Below the pieces are notes generated by a model. The model ran no database searches. It worked only from the letters and a program-made list of their open reading frames with translations, and was not told the DNA's origin. Shown one piece after another: positions 1 through 6,695 of a stretch of DNA of 8,443 nucleotides. Source of the stretch: Treponema sp. (GTDB lineage: Bacteria > Spirochaetota > Spirochaetia > Treponematales > Treponemataceae); assembly GCA_003447785.1 (NCBI GenBank), contig DLYJ01000157.1, forward strand, positions 1 to 8,443. The letters run 5' to 3'. A program made the position numbers and the translations under genes. The stretch's first letter is position 1. Each line of letters opens with the position of its first letter.

Positions 1-1184
1 TGACCGTCGCTGTTGTAATCAAAACTTGTTACGCTTTCCCTGAACTTGTCTGCGCTTCTTACATATTTTTCTGCTTCAGTGAGGCTTCTGTAAGCGCTCT
101 GTCTGATTGCATTGTTTGCAAAAATACCATCGGGAGAACAAATAAATGCGTCCCCCGACTGTGCCTTCCACAGGGCCCCTCTTGCGGCATTTTTGCGCGC
201 CTTGTCTCCGTGACACTGGTTGATTAAAAGCGAAACATAAAGCATACGGTTGTACAGCGCGCGGAACCTGTGATAGGTCTGCATAAAGTTGTAAACGGTA
301 ATCTGCCTGCGGTTTTTAATTTCTGTGGGAGTGTACGGAATCAATGACCATCTTGCGATATCGTCGCGGAGTCCCGGACTTATATAGGTTGAAACAAAAT
401 TCTTTTCTCTGTGTATGTATTCGTATGGAAGAGAGAGATTGATTGAATTATTACTGTTTGCTTTTTCAAAGAATTCATCAAGCCAGTTTGTATCCAGAAG
501 TTTTTTTAAATTTGAATTTGAAATATAAATAAAAACATTTCTTTCGTCTGTCTTTTTTGAATAAATATCATTTTTTGTTGCTTTTTCAACCTGTTTGATT
601 AATGAATTAATATAGCTTTCTGGAGAAACGTCTTTTTCTTCAGATGGAGCAAGATTACGGAAAACAGGAATTACTTTTACGGTTTTACCCTGCTCGTTCA
701 AAATCAGCGGAAGGTAAAAGCTAGATTCCGGCGGTAAAATTGAATTATCCAGAAAAATATATTCCATTCCGCAGTTTTTAATGCATGGAACAAGTGAGTT
801 ATCCCAGACAGAACTTCTGATGTTCATGCCCCGGGGACGCTTTCCTGTGAGACGACGGATTTCTGAAGTCAATAATTCAATCTGACCGGACCTGTCTACC
901 GGGAATAAAAGGGGAAAAACCGGTGCATAATATCCGCCGCCTATAAGTTCAACCTGTTTGCGGTGAATAAGCTCGTGTGTAAGCTGCAGGAATTCCGGGT
1001 GATTTTTTTCAAGCCAGATTAACTGGGGTCCGGTAAAAGAAAATGTCATCTTTGAGTACGGCTTTTCGTACAAAAAGGATATGAGTTTCTTGAACACATT
1101 CTGGTAGATGCGCTCTATATCTGAGGAAGAAGAATTAATTGTTGAATCAATATTGACTGAAAGACAAATGTTCAGCACTTTCAT
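1..1184 (-). CDS. GH57-like protein (4-alpha-glucanotransferase/amylase fold), probable pseudoenzyme, 3' end outside window
   Basis: The frame is open from ATG at 1182-1184 to the window edge: 394 codons, with the C-terminus missing. The layout matches archaeal-type GH57 4-alpha-glucanotransferases such as the Thermococcus litoralis enzyme: FSFTGPQLIWLEKN at residues 48-61, the GGGYYAP segment at 82-88, an RGMNIRSSVWDNSL segment at 118-131 followed by GMEYIFLDN (139-147), and LWKAQSGDAF at 338-347 in the C-terminal region. The family's catalytic residues are not seen. The N-terminal HxHQP-type motif reads LSVNID; the nucleophile Glu in the W-L-x-E-R-V-W motif aligns with Ser124 or its neighbour; the acid/base Asp segment (DDGEKFG-type) reads ISNSNLKK around 221-228; the Glu of GFYEP is Ala in GYYAP. 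There is no signal peptide. The start is the only reasonable one and has a poor Shine-Dalgarno. Family membership is fairly sure. Loss of activity is inferred from by-eye alignment. Confidence 0.75.
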   Translation of the reverse strand, partial: MKVLNICLSVNIDSTINSSSSDIERIYQNVFKKLISFLYEKPYSKMTFSFTGPQLIWLEKNHPEFLQLTHELIHRKQVELIGGGYYAPVFPLLFPVDRSGQIELLTSEIRRLTGKRPRGMNIRSSVWDNSLVPCIKNCGMEYIFLDNSILPPESSFYLPLILNEQGKTVKVIPVFRNLAPSEEKDVSPESYINSLIKQVEKATKNDIYSKKTDERNVFIYISNSNLKKLLDTNWLDEFFEKANSNNSINLSLPYEYIHREKNFVSTYISPGLRDDIARWSLIPYTPTEIKNRRQITVYNFMQTYHRFRALYNRMLYVSLLINQCHGDKARKNAARGALWKAQSGDAFICSPDGIFANNAIRQSAYRSLTEAEKYVRSADKFRESVTSFDYNSDG

Positions 1185-1230
1185 AAATTTATATTCTCAG
1201 GCTTCCGGTAAATTTGCCAGGAATTTTCAT

Positions 1231-1239
1231 TTTATACCA
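1231..1239 (-). promoter_or_regulatory. Extended -10 promoter for the GH57-like gene
   Basis: Read on the minus strand, 1239-1231 is TGG followed by TATAAA, an extended -10 element (TGnTATAAt-like). No good -35 is visible, which is typical of extended -10 promoters. The predicted start near 1224 leaves a leader of about 40 nt before the ATG at 1184. The leader has a GGAAG that lies too far upstream to act as a usual ribosome binding site. Confidence 0.45.
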
Positions 1240-1260
1240 ATTAAATGAAAAATAAAAGCG

Positions 1261-1287
1261 AAAAAATAATAATTTTTTTAAAATTAT
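1261..1287 (-). terminator. Weak AT-only hairpin with T-tract after the rnf-like cluster
   Basis: On the minus strand an 8-bp perfect inverted repeat (ATAATTTT / AAAATTAT, loop AAA, 1287-1269) is followed by TATTTTTT (1268-1261). It starts 16 nt after the rnfA stop codon, where a terminator is expected. The stem has no G-C pairs, so the hairpin is weak and could be chance in AT-rich DNA. Read-through into the GH57 gene remains possible. Confidence 0.35.
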
Positions 1288-1302
1288 AATCAGGCAAAAA
1301 AA

Positions 1303-1857
1303 TCAGTTCAGGCCGTGTAAAAGCCAGGAATTATTTACGCCGAAGAAAGCAATGATTACAACCGCAATACTGATTAAAAGCAGTGTGTACGGCTTGAATC
1401 CGTCTTCGCTTGTATAAAGCCTGTATCTTCTTCTGAAGGCAAAAATCAAAATCAAAAATAGATAAAAGGCACTGATACAGCATATGCAGATTACAAGTCC
1501 GTTGATTAAGGAAGTCTGCTCGTTAAGGCTCAGGATAACAGACAAGAATGGCAGTGCGTAATCTTCCGTCAAATCTGGAGTTCCTGTTCTGATCATCATG
1601 TGCACGGGAATTGCGACAGAAATCAGGATAAGAACTGTCACAAAGGGGAATAATTCAACCATTTTGAGTGGAATCAGAACAAAGTGCATGACGATATATG
1701 AAAGCGTAACCGGCACAAGAGTAATGATTAAAGACTTGATGATGTTGAATAAAAAAGATGAATATGTTTTTTTGAGTGTCAGAAGGCGGTTCAGGCCGAT
1801 TCCGTAATAAAAAATAACCGAACAGCCAAAAAGATAATAAAAAATTGAATTAAACAT
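1303..1857 (-). CDS. rnfA: RnfA-like membrane subunit lacking the conserved cysteines
   Basis: This is a 184-residue, highly hydrophobic protein of about six membrane segments, the usual RnfA/NqrE length. Family landmarks are the VLIPLKMVELFPFV region (60-73, compare RnfA ILVPLGLEYLRTIV) and the C-terminal GFKPYTLLLISIAVVIIAFFG (153-173). It is last in the C-D-G-E-A order, where RnfA belongs. RnfA and RnfE normally each give two cysteines (LGICPF-like and TTNC-like) to a [2Fe-2S] cluster inside the membrane. Here the first region reads GIGLNRLLTLKK (19-30) and the second LPFLSVILSL (102-111), both without Cys. The only cysteines are C12 and a C124/C126/C127 group in a later membrane helix. 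The start overlaps the upstream gene by 8 nt and has a good Shine-Dalgarno. The family call is moderate; redox function is doubtful. Confidence 0.65.
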   Translation of the reverse strand: MFNSIFYYLFGCSVIFYYGIGLNRLLTLKKTYSSFLFNIIKSLIITLVPVTLSYIVMHFVLIPLKMVELFPFVTVLILISVAIPVHMMIRTGTPDLTEDYALPFLSVILSLNEQTSLINGLVICICCISAFYLFLILIFAFRRRYRLYTSEDGFKPYTLLLISIAVVIIAFFGVNNSWLLHGLN

Positions 1858-2452
1858 TTTCTTCTCCCCTGCTGCTGAGTTTTGTAATCAGTAAAAGAAC
1901 AAGCGCCGTGATAATCAGGCCGCCCGGAATTGTTGCGATAAACGAGGCAAAAGGCAGGCTCGAAAACAAAACAGGAATTTTAATTACGATAATGTTCTGC
2001 CATGACGGCAGTGTAATTGTGGAAAATCCGAAAATGTCACGGATTACAAAAAGTGAAATACAGAAACCTGTTATTACAAGAGCGTCCTTCATCTTTTCTG
2101 CCATGTCTGTTTTAAGGTCGTTAAACGAGGAAGAAACCAGAATTGTCATGATAACCGAAGATGCAGCCGGAAGATAAAGTGAAAACCCCAGGGTTAAGGC
2201 TGCAATGGGACAGATTATGGACAGAATCTGTTTATACAAAACTGTAAGTGCGATGATTTCCACCGCGATTAAGCCGGCACGCATTGATTCAATTTCAAGG
2301 CGGCGGAGTGCGTGAGTAAGCAGTGTTGTAAGTGCAATCAGAACATTAAAATGAATCAGCATCAGTATGCCCCAGGCGATGCGTCCGGGAACACCCATTA
2401 TGATTGCAAGAGATGCGGCGATATATGTGTAAACCTTGTTTTTATTAATCAT
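1850..2452 (-). CDS. rnfE: RnfE-like membrane subunit lacking the conserved cysteines
   Basis: This is a 200-residue polytopic membrane protein. The best family match is MKDALVITGFCISLFVIRDIFGF (121-143), which parallels the RnfE/NqrD segment ending in G-A-I-R-E-I-L-G-F-G. The preceding YKQILSIICPIAALTLGF (73-90) corresponds to the helix that normally carries P-L-I-V-V-N-C. The position expected to be Cys six residues after that Pro is Leu here, and no GLCP-type motif is present near the N-terminus. C81 and C131 are the only cysteines. It sits between rnfG and rnfA as in standard rnfCDGEAB operons. Its start shares ATGA with the upstream stop (4-nt overlap). Only a weak GGGG is seen upstream, so coupled translation is likely. 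It is identified mainly by context and one conserved segment. Confidence 0.62.
   Translation of the reverse strand: MINKNKVYTYIAASLAIIMGVPGRIAWGILMLIHFNVLIALTTLLTHALRRLEIESMRAGLIAVEIIALTVLYKQILSIICPIAALTLGFSLYLPAASSVIMTILVSSSFNDLKTDMAEKMKDALVITGFCISLFVIRDIFGFSTITLPSWQNIIVIKIPVLFSSLPFASFIATIPGGLIITALVLLLITKLSSRGEENV
1864..1870 (-). promoter_or_regulatory. Ribosome binding site for rnfA
   Basis: Minus-strand AGGGGAG ends 6 nt before the ATG at 1857-1855. It lies inside the last codons of the upstream rnfE-like gene and supports the chosen start. Confidence 0.7.
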
Positions 2453-2925
2453 TTTAATGCCCCACTTTTAGTCAGCATGTCGTCAATATGGCTCTGCCAG
2501 TACAAAATGCTTGAAGAAGAAAAGTTAGCGTCCATAACGTTATTTGCCTTTCCGTTTTCAATTGCGTAAGAAACAAAGGTTGTTCCCGTTCTTTTGCTGT
2601 AAAGATAAACAGCAGGAACAGCGCCGGTAATGGACGGAATGCGGACAATAACTACATAATAATCACTTTCACCGTTTTTAAGGTTTCTGGCCTTAAAACA
2701 GGCTGCACTGAAATTCTGTCCGGATTTAAGGTCTACGTACTGTCCTGTTTTGTAGGACTTAGGATAAACCTCATCAAGGACAGCCTGACAGTTTTGTCTT
2801 AATCCGTTCTGATAGAATGAACGGGAAAGAATAATTGAAGACGCGAGAATTGCAATAATCACCAGAAATGTTCCGGCAAGAATGCTTGTTTTAATAAGTA
2901 ATTTTTTATTTGCTTCGCTAAGCAT
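2449..2925 (-). CDS. rnfG: RnfG-like single-span periplasmic-facing subunit, short and without flavinylation motif
   Basis: I choose the ATG at 2925 (158 residues, starting MLSEANKK) because GGGAGGG lies 6 nt upstream; an in-frame ATG at 2946 (165 residues) has no comparable site. There is one membrane helix at about residues 11-34, then an external domain. Similarity to RnfG/NqrC is seen just after the helix in NGLRQNCQAVLDEVYPKS, like the family's A-N-x-x-A-x-x-x-x-L-x-x-V-x-P, and in the order of the locus. RnfG normally has about 200 residues and carries FMN covalently on the Thr of an S/T-G-A-T motif near the C-terminus. No such motif occurs here, and the protein ends with a Ser-rich stretch (NFSSSSILYW). 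Two cysteines remain in the external domain (C46 and C76) and could form a disulfide. It overlaps rnfD by 8 nt and rnfE by 4 nt. Confidence 0.58.
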   Translation of the reverse strand: MLSEANKKLLIKTSILAGTFLVIIAILASSIILSRSFYQNGLRQNCQAVLDEVYPKSYKTGQYVDLKSGQNFSAACFKARNLKNGESDYYVVIVRIPSITGAVPAVYLYSKRTGTTFVSYAIENGKANNVMDANFSSSSILYWQSHIDDMLTKSGALK

Positions 2926-3985
2926 CCAGGCCCTCCCGGAATTCATTTACTTTTTCCATTAATTCATTTTTTGTATGTTTCATTTCAAAATAATGCTCAA
3001 GGTTTTGAATAATCGGAGAAATTACATTCATAATCAGAACAACAAATACAGCTCCGGCAGGACTTGTTCCCGGACCTACGATAAGGAAGGCAAGCATGCC
3101 GGCAATAATTGCGTAAGAAATTTTGCCCCACAGGCTCAAGGGAGTTTTTCCTGTATCCTGCAGTAAAAAGAGGATTGAAAGGAGAATTCCGCTTGTCAAA
3201 AGTGCAAGAAGAAGGTCTCCCTGACCGCTCATTGCGCCGTACAGGAACGGAGACGCAAAATAAATCAGGATTCCGTAAACAAGAATGTAAATTCCTGGAA
3301 TTAAAGGTTTAACAACATCAATGGAAATCAGGACAATCGAAGTAATCAGTGTAATCAGATTGAATCTGAAGGCCGGAATCAGGGACTGTGTATCCCAGAA
3401 AAGAGAAATGTAACCGTCCGGAATTGATACTCCGAAAAGTGAGAAAATCGTTCTGTTAAAAAATGACGTAATTTTTGCGTCCACACCCAGCATCGGAATT
3501 GTTCCGTTTTGGATAAGTTCCAGGGCCGGGTTACGCATGAGAAGAATCTGCTGGTTTATCTGATATGAGGGAAAAACCTGCATTCCTAAAATCCAGCAGA
3601 CACAAACTGACAGTGCAACCGTGTTAATCCAGCAGTCTGCGTTTTTGCCGATTAAAAAGCGGCAGGTGGCGATTGTCAGGAAGCTTATGGTTAATGCGGC
3701 GTAAACCGGATAGTTTGACGGCAAAAAAAGACCGATCAGAATCCCGTTGATTACGGCAGTAATGTAATGGAATGCATTTTTTTTGTTGTAGTTGTTGTCA
3801 ATTAATTCAACTCCCACACTTGCAACGCAGGTTGAAAGTATAATTGCAAGTGACATATAGCTTTTGGAAACTGCCAGAAGCAGAAGCTGAGGACCTAAAA
3901 AAGCGAGTTTAATAATCGCATTGGTCTTTTCAGAGGTGGCTAAATATTTATAAGGACGCTGATTTACAAATAAACTATTTTTCAT
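2918..3985 (-). CDS. rnfD: RnfD/NqrB-family membrane subunit lacking the SGAT flavinylation motif
   Basis: This is a 355-residue polytopic membrane protein of usual RnfD length. Diagnostic segments are the N-terminal NGILIGLFLPS (80-90, compare RnfD G-L-L-L-P), a late ILLSILFLLQDTGKTPLSLWGK (267-288, where RnfD has F-M-A-T-D-P-V-T-S-P), and AGAVFVVLIMNVISPIIQ (310-327, compare E-G-V-A-F-A-I-L-L-M-N). RnfD normally carries covalent FMN on the Thr of an S-G-A-T motif in the outer loop at about the middle of the protein. The matching loop here (about 160-195) contains no SGAT or near variant. A charged tail (residues 334-355) extends after the last helix. It overlaps rnfC by 11 nt and takes its ribosome binding site from the repeat at the end of rnfC. 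The family call is strong; electron transfer through a covalent flavin is unlikely. Confidence 0.85.
   Translation of the reverse strand: MKNSLFVNQRPYKYLATSEKTNAIIKLAFLGPQLLLLAVSKSYMSLAIILSTCVASVGVELIDNNYNKKNAFHYITAVINGILIGLFLPSNYPVYAALTISFLTIATCRFLIGKNADCWINTVALSVCVCWILGMQVFPSYQINQQILLMRNPALELIQNGTIPMLGVDAKITSFFNRTIFSLFGVSIPDGYISLFWDTQSLIPAFRFNLITLITSIVLISIDVVKPLIPGIYILVYGILIYFASPFLYGAMSGQGDLLLALLTSGILLSILFLLQDTGKTPLSLWGKISYAIIAGMLAFLIVGPGTSPAGAVFVVLIMNVISPIIQNLEHYFEMKHTKNELMEKVNEFREGLDA
2931..2937 (-). promoter_or_regulatory. Ribosome binding site that decides the rnfG start
   Basis: Minus-strand GGGAGGG, encoded within the last codons of rnfD (R-E-G), has its GGAGG core 6 nt from the ATG at 2925-2923. 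It favours this start over the ATG at 2946. Confidence 0.7.
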
Positions 3986-5312
3986 CGATTGGTTCCTTTG
4001 GTTCCTTTGTTTCCTTTGTTTCCTTTGTTTCCTTAGGAGTTCTTTCTTTTAATGCTTTGATTGTCTGGCTCAAAGGTATGCGGGACGGGCATACTGAATT
4101 ACACAGAGCGCATTCGGTACAGAGGATTGCAGTCTGCTTGATTAAATTAAGGTGCATGTCATCCTTGTTCTGAGTTGTGTATGAGCGGTAAAGGCTTTCA
4201 GGGTACAAACCTACAGGACAGATGTCGATACAATTTCCGCAGCGTGAACAGTCTTCAATCTGCTGGTCCGGAACCATTGCCTGAGGAATAAAGCTTACTG
4301 ACTTTACATCCTTTGAAACCGGAATATCCATGGAGTCAACAGTATTTCCTGTAACTACACCGTTTATGATTATTCCTGCAGTTTTGCGCTTAAAGCCGCC
4401 GCACTGCATTGCAAGGTCCTTCAGGGTAGTTCCGATTCTGATTTTGGTGATGGCAGCCGCGTTAAGACAGTCGCCTGTTACATGCACATAGCGGCTAATC
4501 AAAGGAATGCCTAAAACGATTGCATCGTACACTGCAAGGGCTGTCTGGCAGTCGATGAAAAGTTCGCGGTTGCCGATTTTTTTGAATGGAAGCTCTTTTG
4601 TTGAATTTTTAACTGCCTGAACGATTTCGTGCATAAAACCGCAAGGATAGGATTTGGCATCGATTCCCACAGTAAAAACCGGAGCACCGTTATAATCAGA
4701 AAAGTCGGGGTTAAAAACCGAATTGTTATCGTAGGCAAAGATAATTCCCTTTGCGTTCATGGCCTTTGCAACGATATATGCACCGGTTTTAATCTTTTCA
4801 AAATAATTAAGGGTAATAAAACTGTCACTACAACGGCTTGGATCTTCAGAAAAAAGCCTTACAGTCAAAAGCAGTGCACAGTTTTCAGAAAGCTCATTTA
4901 TCTGATTGGTCAGGCAGCATGGCTTTGCGAAGGTGTTTATAATTCCCTTTTCCTTGAGCATTGCCAGAATAAGATTTGAATCATATGCCTTCCAGTCAGC
5001 TGGAATCTGCTTTTTTCCCGTGTAGGTAAAGGAACCTGAAAATTCAATTTTTGCAACAATCCCCTGCAAACCGTCTGCCAGAGTCTGTTCACAGATATCC
5101 ATAACCTTTCCCGGTAATGATGAATGAACCGAACATTCAGGGCCTTTTGCGATGAGCTGGCCTTCTTTTACCATAGAGTCTTTTTTAATTAAAACATCAA
5201 TATCTTCGTCAGTGTGCTTAAGAGGAATAACTGCTACTGTCGGAAAAAAGCCTGTAACACTTTTAGTTATAAGGCCCGCGTCCTCGGACAAAAAATCATA
5301 AATTAAAGCCAT
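3975..5312 (-). CDS. rnfC: RnfC-family iron-sulfur protein with two [4Fe-4S] motifs but no nucleotide-binding loop
   Basis: This is a 445-residue cytoplasmic protein, close to the short RnfC form. In order it has an N-terminal barrel-like domain with a lipoyl-like hairpin (KEGQLIAKG at 49-57, HSSLPGKV at 63-70), a middle domain, an SLBB-like segment (YVHVTG 275-280; IRIGTTLKDLAMQCGGF 291-307), and two ferredoxin-type motifs: C355-x2-C358-x2-C361-x3-C365-P and C398-x2-C401-x2-C404-x3-C408-P. RnfC normally binds FMN and NADH through a GMGGAGFPT-like loop and a GAECEPY-like motif. At these places the protein reads GIINTFAKPCC (123-133) and LLLTVRLFSEDP (147-158), so both appear lost. The charged repeat tail covers residues 427-441. 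It overlaps the upstream gene by 10 nt and rnfD by 11 nt, with no clear Shine-Dalgarno, suggesting coupling. The two clusters separate it from NqrA. NADH oxidation is doubtful. Confidence 0.88.
   Translation of the reverse strand: MALIYDFLSEDAGLITKSVTGFFPTVAVIPLKHTDEDIDVLIKKDSMVKEGQLIAKGPECSVHSSLPGKVMDICEQTLADGLQGIVAKIEFSGSFTYTGKKQIPADWKAYDSNLILAMLKEKGIINTFAKPCCLTNQINELSENCALLLTVRLFSEDPSRCSDSFITLNYFEKIKTGAYIVAKAMNAKGIIFAYDNNSVFNPDFSDYNGAPVFTVGIDAKSYPCGFMHEIVQAVKNSTKELPFKKIGNRELFIDCQTALAVYDAIVLGIPLISRYVHVTGDCLNAAAITKIRIGTTLKDLAMQCGGFKRKTAGIIINGVVTGNTVDSMDIPVSKDVKSVSFIPQAMVPDQQIEDCSRCGNCIDICPVGLYPESLYRSYTTQNKDDMHLNLIKQTAILCTECALCNSVCPSRIPLSQTIKALKERTPKETKETKETKEPKEPIDEK
3990..4034 (-). repeat. 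5 x 9-bp tandem repeat encoding the RnfC KET/KEP tail
   Basis: On the minus strand there are three copies of AAGGAAACA followed by two of AAGGAACCA, all perfect within their type. They encode KETKETKETKEPKEP, RnfC residues 427-441. The unit is a multiple of three, so copy-number change would lengthen or shorten the tail without a frameshift. Each unit contains AAGGA, and the last copy is correctly placed for rnfD translation. Confidence 0.95.
3994..3998 (-). promoter_or_regulatory. Ribosome binding site for rnfD inside the tandem repeat
   Basis: Minus-strand AAGGA in the last repeat unit ends 8 nt before the rnfD ATG (3985-3983). Four more AAGGA copies lie at 9-nt steps upstream, too far away to pair productively with the same start. 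Confidence 0.7.
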
Positions 5313-6694
5313 TGCTGTTTCTTACCCACCCAAAAATGCAGACACAATAAAGCAGGAACAAGTGCCAGAAGTAGAATCACAAAAAGACCTGCCCTTTCAT
5401 GACTTGAACCTGAATTTTTTGTATATGCAAAATAAGAATTTTTTCCTTGCTTTATCATTAATTTTTCGATTGCAGGATAATCTAGTTTTTTTACTTTATC
5501 ATAAATTGTGTCAACAAAGGAAGAATCAAAGGTTAAAACTTTTGAATTCGTCTGTTGAATTTTACCGGTTTGTAAAAGTGTATAATCATCAAGATGAATC
5601 GTAGAGCCCCTCTCAGAGGCTTTATTTGCTTCATTCAGTTTTCTGTAGGGGAAAGTAATTGTATTCCAGCTCCAGTTTTCAAATTCATCCAGGGACGGCA
5701 GATCCGTGCTGAAGGATTTAACCGGAGACGGGAGCAGAGGTCTGTTCAAATCTGTAAAAACCGGATTTGAAACTGTAGAAAAAATGCTTAAAATCAAAAT
5801 TATAAAAATTAAAAGGCCGAATACTCCAAAAACCCTGATATTTGATGTATCAACCAGCCTGATAAACGAAGAGCCTTTTATCAGGACAAAATTAAAGCTT
5901 GATGTGCGCTTTGATTCAAAATATGAAAACAGAATCTGATACAAATAAATGCAGGCTGCACAGGCTATAAGGCACAAAACATAAAAGACCGATGAAACAA
6001 GGGACGAAAATGCAAGAAAAATGACCGGAGCTGCAATGAGAGGTAAAAGATAGATTCCGTTCTTTCTGTCATTAAAAAATCCGCGCCGCCCCCAGATTCT
6101 CTGCATTAAAAAAAGAGACAAACTTAATAGCATCAGCGCAGAACAAAATGTATACAGAGGTCTGCAAAAGCCCAGTACGCAGACAGGAACAAGGGATGCT
6201 GCGGAAAGATATTTGTTTTTAGAAAAGTAAACCAGAACGGCACAAAAAGCCAAAACAATAAGCGGCATGAACCAGGGAAAGCTTTTTGCCGTGTCAGACT
6301 GTGCCTGGGCCTTACCTGACTGATTTATTTCAATCAGTGCGCGGTTTATGTGTTTTGTCTGATTTTCGTTTATGTAAAAGACAAAATACTCCTGTGTTGA
6401 ATCTGTAAAAAAGCCCAGTCTCTTAAAAATATATGAGTCCGGAGCCTGTACCTGTATGGGGCTGAGATTTGTATAAACCGGAATGCTTTGATTGTAACGG
6501 CTTATAATGTTCTGGCAGCCGTTTTTGTAAAAATATTCAAGAATCTGGCTTTCCGTAAGCGCCTGTGATTTTGCGTAAATCATTGTATAACCTTTCCAGG
6601 CTTTACTTACCGGAACCGTTCTAAAAAAAATAAAGATAAACAGTGAGAATATAATAATGGCTGAACTTATTAAGATTTTTTTTGAAAGGTTCAT
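5303..6694 (-). CDS. Membrane protein of unknown function, co-transcribed with the rnf-like genes
   Basis: I do not recognise this 463-residue protein. Predicted layout: a membrane helix at about 7-24, an external domain (about 26-138) rich in Tyr, Asn and Gln, helices at about 140-157, 162-178, 183-200, 214-232, 235-257 and 288-306, a second external domain (about 310-433), and a last helix at 434-456. Seven cysteines lie in or near the central helices (C151, C172, C177, C184, C241, C245, C248), including a C-x3-C-x2-C arrangement. No known catalytic motif is visible. It starts 1 nt after the stop of the DUF212 gene and overlaps rnfC by 10 nt, with no Shine-Dalgarno at its start. It should therefore be made together with the Rnf-like subunits, and a role as an extra subunit or assembly factor is possible but only inferred from position. 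Confidence 0.85.
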   Translation of the reverse strand: MNLSKKILISSAIIIFSLFIFIFFRTVPVSKAWKGYTMIYAKSQALTESQILEYFYKNGCQNIISRYNQSIPVYTNLSPIQVQAPDSYIFKRLGFFTDSTQEYFVFYINENQTKHINRALIEINQSGKAQAQSDTAKSFPWFMPLIVLAFCAVLVYFSKNKYLSAASLVPVCVLGFCRPLYTFCSALMLLSLSLFLMQRIWGRRGFFNDRKNGIYLLPLIAAPVIFLAFSSLVSSVFYVLCLIACAACIYLYQILFSYFESKRTSSFNFVLIKGSSFIRLVDTSNIRVFGVFGLLIFIILILSIFSTVSNPVFTDLNRPLLPSPVKSFSTDLPSLDEFENWSWNTITFPYRKLNEANKASERGSTIHLDDYTLLQTGKIQQTNSKVLTFDSSFVDTIYDKVKKLDYPAIEKLMIKQGKNSYFAYTKNSGSSHERAGLFVILLLALVPALLCLHFWVGKKQQWL

Positions 6695-6695
6695 G

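Noticed and set aside
1598..2569. Short plus-strand open frames opposite the rnfA-rnfG genes
   Set aside because: They lie wholly or largely antisense to well-supported membrane-protein genes, show no family motifs and have no ribosome binding sites; low stop-codon density explains them.
2926..2946. Upstream rnfG start at 2946, adding seven residues
   Set aside because: The GGGAGGG site is ideally spaced for the ATG at 2925, while nothing comparable precedes 2946; the longer overlap with rnfD would also be unusual.
4629..4979. 116-codon plus-strand open frame inside rnfC
   Set aside because: Antisense to a clearly homologous coding region, with no recognisable domain; treated as a shadow frame.
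1303..5312. Na+-translocating NQR instead of Rnf
   Set aside because: NqrA lacks the two ferredoxin motifs present here, and no nqrF follows; the order and RnfC domains fit Rnf better, though D, G, E and A are homologous to NqrB to NqrE.
1303..5312. Locus is a decaying pseudogene cluster
   Set aside because: All frames are open at about full length, with tight overlaps and good internal ribosome binding sites; five genes losing cofactor residues but no frames does not look like neutral decay.
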